From an uncultured Clostridia bacterium (GTDB taxonomy: Bacteria > Bacillota > Clostridia > Christensenellales > Borkfalkiaceae), in NCBI GenBank assembly GCA_944341895.1, contig CALVMB010000003.1, positions 1-64,000 on the forward strand: a stretch of 64,000 bases of DNA, in the 5' to 3' direction. Below the pieces are notes generated by a model. It searched no databases. It was not told where the DNA came from and saw only the letters and a list, made by a program, of their open reading frames with translations. The first letter of the stretch is position 1, and every line of letters starts with the position of its first letter. The position numbers and the translations under genes were made by a program. Below are positions 16,348-25,592 of the stretch, one piece after another.

Positions 16348-17031
16348 TCAGCGCAAAAAAATCTGCGCCGCCGCGGTCAGATCTTCGAGAAAACAGTCGG
16401 CTTCGGCGCGCATCGCGTCGTGCGAGGACACGGAAGCGGGATCGAAAACCCCCACCGTCATCATTCCTGCGGATTTTGCCGCGCGCAGGGCGCGGATGTT
16501 GTCATCGAACACGACGCACTGCGCGGAAGGCACGCCGAGGCGCTCGCTGCTGCGCAGAAAAATATCGGGAAAACTCTTGTTTTTGCCCGCTTCGTCCACC
16601 GTCATGAACGCATCGAACAACTCCTCCACCCCGCCCGCGCGGAGCACGGGAAGAAAGAGTTCGGGCGAGGACGCCGTCGCCACGCACAGGCGCACGCCCG
16701 CGCCGCGCAAACGGTGCAGCAATTCGATCGCGCCCGGTTTGAAATATTTTTTGCCGTCCGCCGCGCCGTAGCGTTCGAGCGAGAGAGCACGCCATTCCTC
16801 GACGATCGCCTGCACCGATTCGCCGGGCAGGTACCGTTCGACGGTGAACACCGCACATTCGTTCATACCGAGGTGAGCGATCGCTTCCTGATATCCCTCG
16901 GGCACCGCCATGCCCCGCCGCGCAAAGAACACTTCGTCCACGTCCCGCCAGATCTCCATGCTGTCGATCAGCGTGCCGTCCAGATCGAAGATCGCGGCGC
17001 GGGCGGCGGACAGATCCGCCTGCTGTTTCAT
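16348..17031 (-). CDS. HAD-superfamily phosphatase, beta-phosphoglucomutase-like
   Basis: A 227-residue HAD hydrolase. Motif I is FDLDGTLIDS (nucleophile Asp near residue 16), motif II the Thr/Ser in VATASS, motif III the Lys in GKNKSFPDIFL, and motif IV VFDDNIRAL. A helical cap lies between motifs I and II, as in the phosphoglucomutase/phosphoglycolate phosphatase branch. The substrate is not predictable. Seven bases separate the -10 box from the start codon and no Shine-Dalgarno is present, so the mRNA appears leaderless. The N terminus cannot start later without losing motif I. Confidence 0.9.
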   Translation of the reverse strand: MKQQADLSAARAAIFDLDGTLIDSMEIWRDVDEVFFARRGMAVPEGYQEAIAHLGMNECAVFTVERYLPGESVQAIVEEWRALSLERYGAADGKKYFKPGAIELLHRLRGAGVRLCVATASSPELFLPVLRAGGVEELFDAFMTVDEAGKNKSFPDIFLRSSERLGVPSAQCVVFDDNIRALRAAKSAGMMTVGVFDPASVSSHDAMRAEADCFLEDLTAAAQIFLR

Positions 17032-17038
17032 TCTTCGG

Positions 17039-17067
17039 ATTATAGCATAATTCCCCGAAAATAGCAA
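17039..17067 (-). promoter_or_regulatory. Promoter directly abutting the HAD phosphatase start codon
   Basis: Minus-strand -10 TATAAT (17039-17044) and -35 TTGCTA (17062-17067), 17-base spacer. The A of the start codon (17031) falls at about +1 or +2 of the predicted transcript. Confidence 0.75.
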
Positions 17068-17197
17068 CCGTTCGCGGGCGGCGTGCGGCTGACAAATCGC
17101 GTGCCGCCAAAAAAAACGCGGCGGGCAGGCGCCGTCGGCGGGAAGTGGTTGCCTTTCTGGCGGCATATATGGTACAATGATCGGCGAGGAAACGGCC

Positions 17198-18085
17198 ATG
17201 AAAGAAGAAAAAGCAAAAAAGCAACGGCGCGGGGGCGCGGCCGTGATGCCCGAAGCGCCGCTGTCCGTGCTGGCGGCGGGGACGGAAGGCGACCTGTCTG
17301 CCCTGCTGAACGCCCTGCCCGCAGGCAGCGAAGTGCTGGGCATGCCCGACCCGCCGCGCGAGCGGTACCCGCACCTGCGCTTTGACGGTGCGCAGCCGCA
17401 CGGGCGGTTCGTACTGCCCGCGGGCGGGGAATGGGATCCCGCCGCCGCGGAGGACTTTTGCAAGCGGCTTGCCGAATGCGAGGCGGACGCGGTATTTTAT
17501 CCGTCCGCGCGCGCCCCGCGCGAGCGCGGCGCCGAACGGGCACTGCTCCCCTGCGATCCCGTCCGCGAACTGGCGGACGGCTTTGCGCCGCGGCGCTGGA
17601 ACTGCGCCCTGCAAACGGCGCTGTACGAAACCGTATGCTGCCGCGCGGACGGCGTGCCGCAGGACGTCGGCATGCCGCTGCTCGCCGCGCTGTTTTGCGA
17701 ACATGCGGCGATCACGCGCGAAACGCTGTTTTCGGGGGGCGAAACATGTGCGCCTCCCCTGCCCGACGGCGACGCCGTCGCCGCGCTGGTGCGCTGTTTC
17801 AACGGGTGCAAGGCGGCGCTGACGGCGGCGCGCTACCGCTTTGCCTTCGACTATGTGTGCGGGCGCATCGTCGCGGCGTACGCACTGCTCGCCAAGGCGC
17901 GCGACCGCGCGGGTCTGCGCGATCTGGACGAAATGCTCAAAAAGGAGAATATGGCGCTGCGCGTCGCCGCCGCCGAACGGGCGCCGCTCAACCTGATCGC
18001 CGCCCTGCGGAAACGGGAATTCAACGCCTCGCCTTTGATGCTCCCCGCGATCCTGCTGGCGCTCGCCGCCGAAAAGAAACAATAA
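17198..18085 (+). CDS. Uncharacterised protein, possibly a degenerate GT2-like glycosyltransferase
   Basis: A 295-residue protein without a clear family. The start at 17198 has GAGG 8 bases upstream; an earlier ATG at 17177 lies inside the -10 box and is rejected. The protein is Ala-, Arg- and Cys-rich. The beginning (PLSVLAAGTEGDLSALLNAL) and a late helix-rich segment faintly recall the start and tail of family 2 glycosyltransferases, but the DXD and catalytic Asp motifs are not seen. It has its own promoter and a strong terminator, so it is probably expressed. Function unknown. Confidence 0.7.
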   Translation: MKEEKAKKQRRGGAAVMPEAPLSVLAAGTEGDLSALLNALPAGSEVLGMPDPPRERYPHLRFDGAQPHGRFVLPAGGEWDPAAAEDFCKRLAECEADAVFYPSARAPRERGAERALLPCDPVRELADGFAPRRWNCALQTALYETVCCRADGVPQDVGMPLLAALFCEHAAITRETLFSGGETCAPPLPDGDAVAALVRCFNGCKAALTAARYRFAFDYVCGRIVAAYALLAKARDRAGLRDLDEMLKKENMALRVAAAERAPLNLIAALRKREFNASPLMLPAILLALAAEKKQ

Positions 18086-18092
18086 AAACATC

Positions 18093-18126
18093 GCCCGCCG
18101 CGCGGAATGCGCGGCGGGCTTTCTTA
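18093..18126 (+). terminator. Rho-independent terminator of the uncharacterised gene
   Basis: An 11-bp stem (18093-18103 with 18109-18119) is followed by TTTCTTATT, 7 bases after the stop codon. Confidence 0.88.
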
Positions 18127-18189
18127 TTCCCTACTCCTGCATACGCGGCGGGTGCCGCCAAAGTCCGCGGAGGGCGGCGCGGGCGCACA

Positions 18190-18221
18190 CAAAAACTGCG
18201 GCGGGCTTTTGCCCGCCGCAG
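18190..18221 (-). terminator. Rho-independent terminator of clpX
   Basis: An 11-bp stem (18196-18206 with 18211-18221) is followed on the minus strand by TTTTTGT, 10 bases after the clpX stop. Confidence 0.9.
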
Positions 18222-18230
18222 ACAGTATTT

Positions 18231-19442
18231 TTATGCGCTCTTTTTGACCACTTCGGGCTTGGCGTTGCCGAGCACGCAATCGCGCGTGATGCGCACTTCG
18301 CTGATGTCCTCATCCGAAGGGATGTCGTACATGACGTCCGTCATGAGGTTTTCGATGATGGTGCGAAGTCCGCGCGCACCCGTCTTCAATTTGATGGCGG
18401 TGCTGGCGATCTCGCTGACCGCGGAAGGTTCGAAGGACAGTTTGACGCCGTCCAGCCCGATGAGTTTCTGATACTGCTTGATGAGCGCGTTTTTGGGTTC
18501 GGTGAGGATGCGCACGAGCGCCTGTTCATCCAGCGGCTGCAGGCTCACCACGATGGGGATACGCCCGACAAATTCGGGGATGAGCCCGAACTTGGTCAGA
18601 TCCTGCGGCTTGACGTCGTCCAGTTGCTCGTAGTCCATCTCATTGTTGCTCTTGACCTTTCCGCCGAAGCCCAGCGAAGTGTCGTCCTTGCGCGCCTGCA
18701 CGATCTTATCCAGCCCCACGAACGCGCCGCCGCAGATGAACAGGATGTTGGTCGTATCGATGCGCATGCATTCCTGCTGGGGATGCTTGCGCCCGCCCTG
18801 CGGCGGAACGCTGGCGACGGTGCTTTCGATGATCTTCAGAAGCGCCTGTTGCACGCCCTCGCCCGATACGTCGCGGGTGATGGAGACGTTCTCGCTCTTG
18901 CGGGCGATCTTATCCACCTCGTCGATGTAGATGATGCCGCGCTGTGCCTTTTCGATGTCGTAATCGGCGTTCTGGATGAGTTTTAAGAGAATGTTTTCCA
19001 CGTCCTCGCCCACATAGCCCGCCTCGGTGAGCGTGGTCGCGTCCGTCGTGGCAAAGGGCACGTTGAGGATGCGCGCGAGCGTGCGCGCCAAAAGCGTCTT
19101 GCCGCAGCCCGTGGGGCCGAGCAAAAGAATGTTGCTCTTTTCGATCTCCACGTCGTCCTCGGCAAGGCTGTTGATGCGTTTGTAGTGGTTGTATACGGCG
19201 ACGGAAAGCACCTTTTTCGCCTTATCCTGCCCGACGATGTAGCGGTCGAGTTCCGCCTTGATCTCGGCAGGTTTTTTGAGGGCGACCTGTTCGGAAGGTT
19301 TTTCCTGCGTCGCCTTGATCTCCTCGTTGCAGACCGCGACGCATTCGTCGCAGATGGAAATGCCGTCGGGACCCGTGATCAGCACCTTGGCACGGCTCTT
19401 GGGCTTTCCGCAGAAGGAACAGACCTGTTTATCGTCTTTCAT
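18231..19442 (-). CDS. clpX: ClpX, ATPase subunit of the ClpXP protease
   Basis: A 403-residue AAA+ unfoldase. The N-terminal zinc-binding domain is CSFCGKPK with a second pair ICDECVAVC. Walker A is GPTGCGKT, the pore loop [11 protein letters not shown], Walker [12 protein letters not shown], and the sensor/arginine region ends in [15 protein letters not shown]. It feeds ssrA-tagged and other substrates to ClpP. The gene is 81 bases downstream of clpP and follows tig, the standard tig-clpP-clpX order. It ends with its own terminator. Confidence 0.98.
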   Translation of the reverse strand: MKDDKQVCSFCGKPKSRAKVLITGPDGISICDECVAVCNEEIKATQEKPSEQVALKKPAEIKAELDRYIVGQDKAKKVLSVAVYNHYKRINSLAEDDVEIEKSNILLLGPTGCGKTLLARTLARILNVPFATTDATTLTEAGYVGEDVENILLKLIQNADYDIEKAQRGIIYIDEVDKIARKSENVSITRDVSGEGVQQALLKIIESTVASVPPQGGRKHPQQECMRIDTTNILFICGGAFVGLDKIVQARKDDTSLGFGGKVKSNNEMDYEQLDDVKPQDLTKFGLIPEFVGRIPIVVSLQPLDEQALVRILTEPKNALIKQYQKLIGLDGVKLSFEPSAVSEIASTAIKLKTGARGLRTIIENLMTDVMYDIPSDEDISEVRITRDCVLGNAKPEVVKKSA

Positions 19443-19523
19443 GCTATACTCCGAAAAATTGCTTTGAAAAGTTTCGCCGCGCAGGCGAAACGCGCTTGCA
19501 CGGCGAATGTAAAAACGGACGGT

Positions 19524-20120
19524 TCAGCGTTTGTAAAAGACTTTGTCGATCAGTCCGTATCCGAGCGCCTCTTCCGCGGACAGATAATTGTCGCGGTCGG
19601 TATCGCGCTCGATCTCCGCCATGCTCCTGCCCGTATTCTGGGCGAGGATACGGTTCATTTTGTCTTTGATCTTTAAGATATGCTCCGCCTGGATCTTGAT
19701 GTCGCTCGCCTGTCCCTGCGCGCCGCCGAGCGGCTGATGGATCATGATCTCGCTGTTGGGAAGGGCGAAACGCTTGCCGCGCGTGCCGCTGGAGAGGATG
19801 AACGCCCCCATGCTCGCCGCAAGCCCGATGCAGATGGTGGATACGTCGCAGTTGATGTACTGCATGGTATCGTAGATCGCCAGCCCCGCGGACACGCTGC
19901 CGCCCGGGCTGTTGATGTAGAGGCGGATATCTTTGTTCATGTCCTTGGCTTCGAGATAGATCAGCTGCGCCACGACGGTGTTCGCCACCGCGTCGTTGAT
20001 CTCGCCCGACAGGAAGATGATGCGATCCTCCAAAAGCCTCGAATAGATATCGTACGAACGCTCCCCGCGGCTGGATTGTTCCACGACCATGGGGATGAGA
20101 TTCATCTGCACGTCTTTCAT
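19524..20120 (-). CDS. clpP: ClpP, ATP-dependent Clp protease proteolytic subunit
   Basis: A 198-residue serine protease. Catalytic Ser is in [11 protein letters not shown], His in [13 protein letters not shown] and Asp in [15 protein letters not shown]. The N-terminal axial segment ([25 protein letters not shown]) is canonical. It forms the tetradecameric chamber capped by ClpX. It lies between tig, 31 bases upstream, and clpX. Confidence 0.98.
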   Translation of the reverse strand: MKDVQMNLIPMVVEQSSRGERSYDIYSRLLEDRIIFLSGEINDAVANTVVAQLIYLEAKDMNKDIRLYINSPGGSVSAGLAIYDTMQYINCDVSTICIGLAASMGAFILSSGTRGKRFALPNSEIMIHQPLGGAQGQASDIKIQAEHILKIKDKMNRILAQNTGRSMAEIERDTDRDNYLSAEEALGYGLIDKVFYKR

Positions 20121-20151
20121 ACTGTCTCCTTATCCGTTCCCCGCGGGGCGG

Positions 20152-21540
20152 TCACTCGGCGTCCTTTTTATCTTCGGCAGCCTCTGCCTTTTTCTTGGGA
20201 GCCGCCTTCTTTGCGGCCGCTTTCTTGGCGGGTTTTTCCTCGGAAACGGCGAGGTTGTTGTTCGCTTTGAGGAAATCGAACAGTTTGTCGATGACGACGC
20301 GGTCGGCGAAATATTCGCGCTGGGACGCGTCCGCATCCTTTTTGAACTGTTCGGCGTCCTTTTCGGAAGCCTTGGCGAACTCTTCCAGTTTCGCGTCGAT
20401 CTCCTCGTCCGTCGCTTTGAAGCCCTCCGTCTTGACGATCTTTTCGATCACGAGCTGGCTCTTGACGTTTTCTTCCGCCTGCTGGCGATAGCCCTCGCGG
20501 AAGTCATGCAGGTTGCTCCCCATGTATTTGAGGTAATCGGCAAGTTTCATGCCGCCGTACTGCATGCCGAGGCGGTACTCCGCGTTCTGCACCATCGCGT
20601 CGATCTGGTTTTCGATCATCGCCGCGGGGATCTCCACCGTCGCGTTCGCGGTGATCGCGCGCACGATGTTGTTTTCCGTCTCCGCTTCGCCCTTCTCCTG
20701 CGCCTGTTTTTCCATGCGCGCGCGCACTTCCGCCTTGTAGGCGTCCACGCTCTCCGCGCCGGCGGCGTCCTTGATGAACTCGTCGTTGATCTCGGGCAGT
20801 TCCTTGCGCTCGAGTTTGTTGAGTTTTACGGCGAACACGGCATCTTTGCCCTTGAGTTCCTCCGCCTGGTAATCGTCGGGGAATTTGACGCAGACGTCCT
20901 TTTCCTCGCCGACCTGCATGCCGACGACCTGCTCCTCGAATCCGGGGATGAAGGAGCCGCTGCCCAGCACGAGCGGATAGTTCTCGGAGGTGCCCCCTTC
21001 AAACTTTTTGCCGTCCACGCTGCCCGAAAAATCGATGGTCGCGGTGTCGCCGTTCTCGGCGGCGCGGCCCTCGACGGGAACGAGGCGGGAGTTGCGCTCC
21101 TGCAGGCGTTTGAGGTCGGCTTCCACGTCGGCATCCTTTACAGTATACTCGACTTTTTCGATGTTTATACCCGTATAGGCGCCCAGGGCGACGTCGGGCT
21201 TGACGGGAACGACGGCGGAGAGCACGGCTCCCTCGTCGGTGATGTCCTCGACGGAGAGTTCGGGCTGGCCGACGGCGGTGAAGTTCTCTTTTTCTTTATC
21301 CAGAACTTCGTAATAGTGTTCGGAATACAGGACGTTGAGCGCTTCTTCATAGAACACGCCCTTGCCGTAGTTGAGTTCGATGACGTGTTTGGGCGCTTTC
21401 CCCTTGCGGAAGCCGTTGACGGCGTAGCGGCCGCGCGTTTTCTGATACGCGGTCATGTTGGCTGCTTCCCATTCCGCCTTGTCAAACGTCATGGTGATCT
21501 TGACAGTGCTTTTCTGCGAAGGTTCGGTTTTGTACTGCAT
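20152..21540 (-). CDS. tig: Trigger factor, ribosome-associated chaperone
   Basis: A 462-residue trigger factor. The N-terminal ribosome-binding domain carries the signature GFRKGKAPKHVIE, a variant of the GFRxGxxP loop. A FKBP-type prolyl isomerase domain follows (NGDTATIDFSGSVDGKKFEGG to FIPGFEEQVVGMQVGE), then the long helical chaperone arms. The last 40 residues are an Ala/Lys-rich low-complexity tail (EKPAKKAAAKKAAPKKKAEA) that lengthens the protein beyond the usual size. First gene of the tig-clpP-clpX cluster; divergent from rqcH. Confidence 0.97.
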   Translation of the reverse strand: MQYKTEPSQKSTVKITMTFDKAEWEAANMTAYQKTRGRYAVNGFRKGKAPKHVIELNYGKGVFYEEALNVLYSEHYYEVLDKEKENFTAVGQPELSVEDITDEGAVLSAVVPVKPDVALGAYTGINIEKVEYTVKDADVEADLKRLQERNSRLVPVEGRAAENGDTATIDFSGSVDGKKFEGGTSENYPLVLGSGSFIPGFEEQVVGMQVGEEKDVCVKFPDDYQAEELKGKDAVFAVKLNKLERKELPEINDEFIKDAAGAESVDAYKAEVRARMEKQAQEKGEAETENNIVRAITANATVEIPAAMIENQIDAMVQNAEYRLGMQYGGMKLADYLKYMGSNLHDFREGYRQQAEENVKSQLVIEKIVKTEGFKATDEEIDAKLEEFAKASEKDAEQFKKDADASQREYFADRVVIDKLFDFLKANNNLAVSEEKPAKKAAAKKAAPKKKAEAAEDKKDAE

Positions 21541-21582
21541 GGTTTTCTCCTAGCGATTTGTTACAAATTTGCTCAGTACAAT

Positions 21583-21611
21583 ATTGTAGCACAAACCCGC
21601 GCTTTTGCAAA
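21583..21611 (-). promoter_or_regulatory. Promoter of the tig-clpP-clpX cluster
   Basis: Minus-strand -10 TACAAT (21583-21588) and -35 TTTGCA (21606-21611), 17-base spacer. No CtsR-type heptad repeat was noticed. Confidence 0.6.
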
Positions 21612-21629
21612 GCGTTTTTGCTCATATGA

Positions 21630-21658
21630 TTTACTTTTTTTGACGGATACGCTATAAT
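21630..21658 (+). promoter_or_regulatory. Promoter of rqcH
   Basis: -35 TTTACT (21630-21635), 17-base spacer, -10 TATAAT (21653-21658). The start codon at 21707 is preceded by GGAGG. Confidence 0.7.
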
Positions 21659-21706
21659 ACCTTGCGGGGACGGCGGAAACGCGCCGCCCCGCACGGAGGC
21701 ACGCTT

Positions 21707-23389
21707 ATGCCGCAAGACGCCTTTACCCTGCGCCACATCGCGCGCGAACTGGACGCCGCGCTCGCGGGCGGAAAAGTGAATAAGATCATCCAGCCTTCCC
21801 GCGACGAAGCGGACATCCTGCTGTACGCGGGCGGCAAGACCCGCCAACTGGTGCTCAACACGCACGCGACCTTCGCGCGCGCCTGCCTGTCCGTACAAAA
21901 GCGGACGGCTCCCGACGTTGCGCCCAACTTCTGCATGCTGCTGCGTAAGCACCTGACGGGCGCGACGCTGGTCTCGGTGCGGCTGCTCGGATTCGAGCGC
22001 ATCGTCGCCTTCGAATTCGACTGCACGGGCGAGTTCACGCACGCCGTGCGCGTGCTGTATGCGGAGATCATGGGGAAATATTCCAACCTCATCCTGACCG
22101 AAAACGGCATTATTTTAGGGGCGCTGAAAGTTTCCTCCCTGCAGGAAAGTTACAAGCGCGCCCTCTTTCCCGGCGTGCGCTACGCCCCGCCCGCACCGCA
22201 GGACAAGGCCGACCCCACCGACCTTGCCGCCACGGCGGCACGGCTGGCGGCGTTCGGCGGCGGGGATGCGGCGGAATTTTTCTTTGCCAACCTCGCGGGA
22301 CTCGCCCTGCCCACCTGCCGTCTGCTCGCCCGCGAACTGAGCCTCGGACGCGCCGAACCGTTCGGCGCGAACGCGCCCGCGCTCGCCGAAAAGATCCGCG
22401 TCTTCGTCCTTTCGGACGAGAGCGCGCCCGTGCTCGAGCGCGCGGGCGGCAAGGCGAAAGATTTCCACGTGCGCGGCGAAGGCGAACGCTTTGCGAGCGT
22501 GAACGAGGCCGCCGACGCCTGCTATACCGAGCGCGAACGCGAGCGCGACTTTGCGGACAAAAAGCGCCGCCTCGAAAATCTGCTCGCGGCGCGGCGCAAA
22601 AAGGAAGAGAAGAAACTGGGCATCCTGCTCGAACGCGAACGCGCCTGCGCGGACATGGAGCAAAACCGCATCCGCGGCGAACTGATCACGGCAAACATCT
22701 ACGCCGTCGCCAAAGGCGCGGAGGGGCTGGAAGCGGTGAACTACTACGACCCCGAAGCGCGCACCGTGCGCATCCCGCTGGACAAGTCGCTCACCCCCGC
22801 GCAGAACGCACAGCAGTACTACAAAAAATACAACAAGCAAAAGCGCACGCTCGCGGCGATCGCGCCGCAGAAAGCGGAGGCGCTGGCGGACCTCGACTAC
22901 ACGCACAGCATGCTCGCCTCGCTCGCTCGCGCCGAGAGCACGGTCGACCTCGCCGAAGCGGAGGAAGAACTGCGCGCCGAAGGGCTCCTGCCCCCTCTGC
23001 CGCGCAAAAAGGCGGCGAACGCACCCGCGCCCTACCGCATCTTCCGCGTGGACGGATTCACGATCGCGGCGGGACGCAACAACGTGCAGAACGACCGCCT
23101 GCTGCGCGAGTGCGCGCCGAACGACGTATGGCTGCATACGCAGAAATACCACAGTTCGCACGTCGTCGTGCGTTCGGGCGGAAAAGCGGTGCCGGACAGC
23201 GTCCTGCTCGCCGCCGCCGAGATCTGCGCCTGGTTTTCGGACGCGCAGGCGGGTTCCAAGGTGCCCGTGGATCACTGCGAGCGGCGGTTCGTGAAAAAGC
23301 CGCCCAAAGCCAAGGCGGGGTTCGTCGTGTACACCGATTTCAGGACGGTGCTCGTCACCCCCGACCGCCACGCGGGAGAAGAGGTCTGA
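21707..23389 (+). CDS. rqcH: RqcH (Rqc2-homolog NFACT family), ribosome quality control factor
   Basis: A 560-residue NFACT protein, also called fibronectin-binding protein A-like in older annotations. The NFACT-N domain opens with FTLRHIARELDAAL and NKIIQPSRDEADILLYA. A coiled-coil middle with two HhH-like segments follows (the region around RERERDFADKKRRLENLL). The C-terminal NFACT-R domain has the hallmark DVWLHTQKYHSSHVVV. In Bacillus, RqcH binds obstructed 50S subunits and directs alanine tailing of the nascent chain for ClpXP to degrade. It is divergent from tig-clpP-clpX, which fits a proteostasis neighbourhood. A 15-base segment at its 3' end is duplicated just after the stop codon. 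Confidence 0.95.
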   Translation: MPQDAFTLRHIARELDAALAGGKVNKIIQPSRDEADILLYAGGKTRQLVLNTHATFARACLSVQKRTAPDVAPNFCMLLRKHLTGATLVSVRLLGFERIVAFEFDCTGEFTHAVRVLYAEIMGKYSNLILTENGIILGALKVSSLQESYKRALFPGVRYAPPAPQDKADPTDLAATAARLAAFGGGDAAEFFFANLAGLALPTCRLLARELSLGRAEPFGANAPALAEKIRVFVLSDESAPVLERAGGKAKDFHVRGEGERFASVNEAADACYTERERERDFADKKRRLENLLAARRKKEEKKLGILLERERACADMEQNRIRGELITANIYAVAKGAEGLEAVNYYDPEARTVRIPLDKSLTPAQNAQQYYKKYNKQKRTLAAIAPQKAEALADLDYTHSMLASLARAESTVDLAEAEEELRAEGLLPPLPRKKAANAPAPYRIFRVDGFTIAAGRNNVQNDRLLRECAPNDVWLHTQKYHSSHVVVRSGGKAVPDSVLLAAAEICAWFSDAQAGSKVPVDHCERRFVKKPPKAKAGFVVYTDFRTVLVTPDRHAGEEV

Positions 23390-23487
23390 CCGCCACGAGG
23401 GATGCCTGTTCGCCGCGCGCAGGCAACGGGCGGCGCAAAGTCCGTCCGCCCCGAGCGGACGGACGAGGCAAAAAAGATTGCATGCAG

Positions 23488-23525
23488 ACGGGCGCCGCCC
23501 GCGGAAAACCGCGGGCGGCGCCCGT
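23488..23525. terminator. Strong bidirectional hairpin between rqcH and the nitroreductase gene
   Basis: A perfect 17-bp stem (23488-23504 with 23509-23525) with an AAAA loop lies between two convergent genes. There is no adjacent T run on the plus strand; on the minus strand a T6 stretch lies about 11 bases further on. Confidence 0.65.
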
Positions 23526-23542
23526 GCGTATTATGCGAGGGT

Positions 23543-24217
23543 TCAGCGGACCCAGTCGAAATTTTCGGCGCCCGCGCCCAGTTCGAAGTGACAGCGGACG
23601 ATGCCGAGGTCCACCTTTCCGTAAAAGCCGCCCGTGCATTCGGCGCGCACCCCCCGTTCGCCGACCAGCGTGAACAGAAATTTCTGCTGATTGACCGCCG
23701 TGGGCGCGAGCAGCGCCGCCTCCACCCCTGCCAAAAACCACGCGGGCGGGTTTTCGGCGCGCATGACTTTTTCCGCGGGCTTGCTGCGGCGGGGCACGCC
23801 CTGCGTCTTTCCGTAGCCGAGCGCGATCACGCAGACGAGTTTTTCGCCCTTGTTCAACCCCAGCGCGCGGCGCACCGCGCGTTTGGAAAAGGTGAGCGCG
23901 ACCCAGCAGGAATTGAGCCCCAGCGCCTGGGCGAGCAGAACGACGCGTTCGCCGCAATATCCCGCCCGCTCGTTGACGTCCGCCGCGTCGTCGCCGACCA
24001 GCGCGAGATAGTTGCGCACCCCTTTGAATTTTCCGTAATGGACGAGGAAACTGCCGAAAGCGTTCGGCTCTTCCGTCACCAGGCGCATCCTGAGCCCGAA
24101 CCGCGCGTTGCAGGCGGCGATCTCCTCTTCCAGCGCCGCCCGCACTGCGGGCGGAACAGGCTTGTCCTCGTACGCGCGCACCGAATGGCGGGCGCGCATC
24201 GCTTGCAGCAGATCCAT
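23543..24217 (-). CDS. Nitroreductase family protein
   Basis: A 224-residue FMN-dependent nitroreductase-fold protein. The start at 24217 has AGGAGG 7 bases upstream. FMN-binding features are ARHSVRAYEDKPVP at the N terminus, the central GERVVLLAQALGLNSCWVAL, and the ALLAPTAVNQQKFLFT segment near the C terminus. These enzymes reduce nitro groups, quinones or flavins with NAD(P)H; the natural substrate here is unknown. The family usually works as a homodimer. It is transcribed alone from the promoter at 24242-24270. Confidence 0.92.
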   Translation of the reverse strand: MDLLQAMRARHSVRAYEDKPVPPAVRAALEEEIAACNARFGLRMRLVTEEPNAFGSFLVHYGKFKGVRNYLALVGDDAADVNERAGYCGERVVLLAQALGLNSCWVALTFSKRAVRRALGLNKGEKLVCVIALGYGKTQGVPRRSKPAEKVMRAENPPAWFLAGVEAALLAPTAVNQQKFLFTLVGERGVRAECTGGFYGKVDLGIVRCHFELGAGAENFDWVR

Positions 24218-24241
24218 AAAAGCACCTCCTTTCTCTTTCCC

Positions 24242-24270
24242 AGTATAGCACAGCGGGCGCGCGGACGCAA
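24242..24270 (-). promoter_or_regulatory. Promoter of the nitroreductase gene
   Basis: Minus-strand -10 TATACT (24242-24247) and -35 TTGCGT (24265-24270), 17-base spacer; the -35 is preceded by G as at 5922, 9547 and 63615. Confidence 0.6.
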
Positions 24271-24300
24271 CCGATTTGCGCCTGCGCGATGCCCCCGCGC

Positions 24301-25485
24301 TTACCGCAGGCAGGAAAGACCGCGGCGGCGGGAACGGTGCATCGCCCACAGGAAGAGCGCCGCAAACAGCGGGATCGCCGCCGAGACGAGAAAGGCGGCA
24401 CGCAGGGAAAACGCATCCGAGAGCGCGCCCGCGGCGGCGGGCAGCGCCGCCGCGGAAATGTCCTGCGCGACGGCGAAGGAGGCGAGCATCCAGCCGCCCG
24501 CGTGCGGGAGCGCGTCCGTCGCGGCGGTCATGGCGCCCGGCGAAAGAACGCCCGCAAACAGCCCGCAAACGACCGCCGCCGCAAACGCGGCGGCAGGCAG
24601 GCGCAGCAGCCCCGCCGCCAGATACGCCGCCGCGGCGAACAGCGCGGCGGCGGCGAGCAGTGCAGGCGGAACGTTGCCGCGGCGGCGGGAGAGCGCGACG
24701 TACACCGCCCCGCCCGCGCCGAGGCAGAGCGCAAACAGCGCACAGCCGAGCGTAGAGCCGCCTTCGAACGCGAACACGTCCGCCGCAAACGCCGAGACCC
24801 ACTGGTTCATGACCACTTCGGCGCCGTACCCGAAAAAAACGGCGAACAAGGCGAGCAGATAGAACGGGCGCACCGAGGCGCGTACCCGTTCGCGCGGGCG
24901 CGTCTCGGGAAAGCGGCAGAACAGCAGAAAGACGAGCGCGCACAGCGGCACGAGCGCGCAGGCAAACAGCGCGACGTTCCAGTGTTCGGAGCCGCACACC
25001 TGCAAAAACAGGAGCAGGCACAGCGAAAGGACGACCTGCGCCCAGGCATAGACGGTGTGCAGCAGACACAGTTCGCCCGTGCGCGCGGGGAGACTGTCGG
25101 CGACGTTGGACAAGATGACTTCGAGCATGCCTCCCGCAAACGCAAACACCGCCGTGGAAGCGGCGATGCCCGCGTATACGGCGCCGCCGCCCGCAAACAG
25201 GATCGGCACCGCGCCGTACAGCAAAAGCCCCGCGCCGCTGAGCGCGCACGCGAAGACGGCGAGCGCGCGGCGGGGTGCGCGGTCGATGAAAAACAGGAGG
25301 ATGAGGTCCGCCGACAGTTGCGCCGCGAAGCCGATCGCCGTCAGCAGGCCGAGTTGCAGATATGTAAACCCGTACAGCCGCATGAGCGGCACGAACAGGA
25401 TCGCCGTCACGTTGGCGATGACCGCCTGGTTGACGATGCCCGCACAACAGGCGCGCAGGGCGCGTTTTTCCCCTCTTTGGTCCAT
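24301..25485 (-). CDS. Major facilitator superfamily transporter
   Basis: A 394-residue membrane protein with about 12 hydrophobic segments, starting IVNQAVIANVTAILFVPLM. A short basic loop (IDRAPRRALAVFA) after the third segment resembles the MFS loop 2-3 motif. Another charged loop (PETRPRERVRASVRP) separates the two six-helix halves. The start at 25485 has GGAAGGG upstream. The composition is extremely Ala- and Leu-rich. The substrate cannot be predicted; sugar or drug export families are possible. The nearest homologs may be annotated simply as MFS. Confidence 0.88.
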   Translation of the reverse strand: MDQRGEKRALRACCAGIVNQAVIANVTAILFVPLMRLYGFTYLQLGLLTAIGFAAQLSADLILLFFIDRAPRRALAVFACALSGAGLLLYGAVPILFAGGGAVYAGIAASTAVFAFAGGMLEVILSNVADSLPARTGELCLLHTVYAWAQVVLSLCLLLFLQVCGSEHWNVALFACALVPLCALVFLLFCRFPETRPRERVRASVRPFYLLALFAVFFGYGAEVVMNQWVSAFAADVFAFEGGSTLGCALFALCLGAGGAVYVALSRRRGNVPPALLAAAALFAAAAYLAAGLLRLPAAAFAAAVVCGLFAGVLSPGAMTAATDALPHAGGWMLASFAVAQDISAAALPAAAGALSDAFSLRAAFLVSAAIPLFAALFLWAMHRSRRRGLSCLR

Positions 25486-25557
25486 GCGATTCCCTTCCGC
25501 GGTAAAAAGTTATCCATAACCAGTGTATGCCGCCGCGCCCGCGCGAGTGCGGAAGGC

Positions 25558-25586
25558 TTGACGGGAAGAGAAAAAAGTGCTACCAT
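25558..25586 (+). promoter_or_regulatory. Promoter directly abutting the TrmH-family start codon
   Basis: -35 TTGACG (25558-25563), 17-base spacer, -10 TACCAT (25581-25586). Only six bases separate the -10 box from the ATG at 25593, so the predicted +1 coincides with the start codon. Confidence 0.7.
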
Positions 25587-25592
25587 ACCTGC

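Noticed and set aside
17177..17197. Earlier start of the uncharacterised plus-strand gene at 17177
   Set aside because: That ATG lies inside the -10 box, so it would not be in the transcript; 17198 has a ribosome-binding site.
20089..21657. A 522-codon plus-strand frame opposite trigger factor
   Set aside because: Antisense artefact of GC-rich codon use; the minus-strand tig protein has complete domains.
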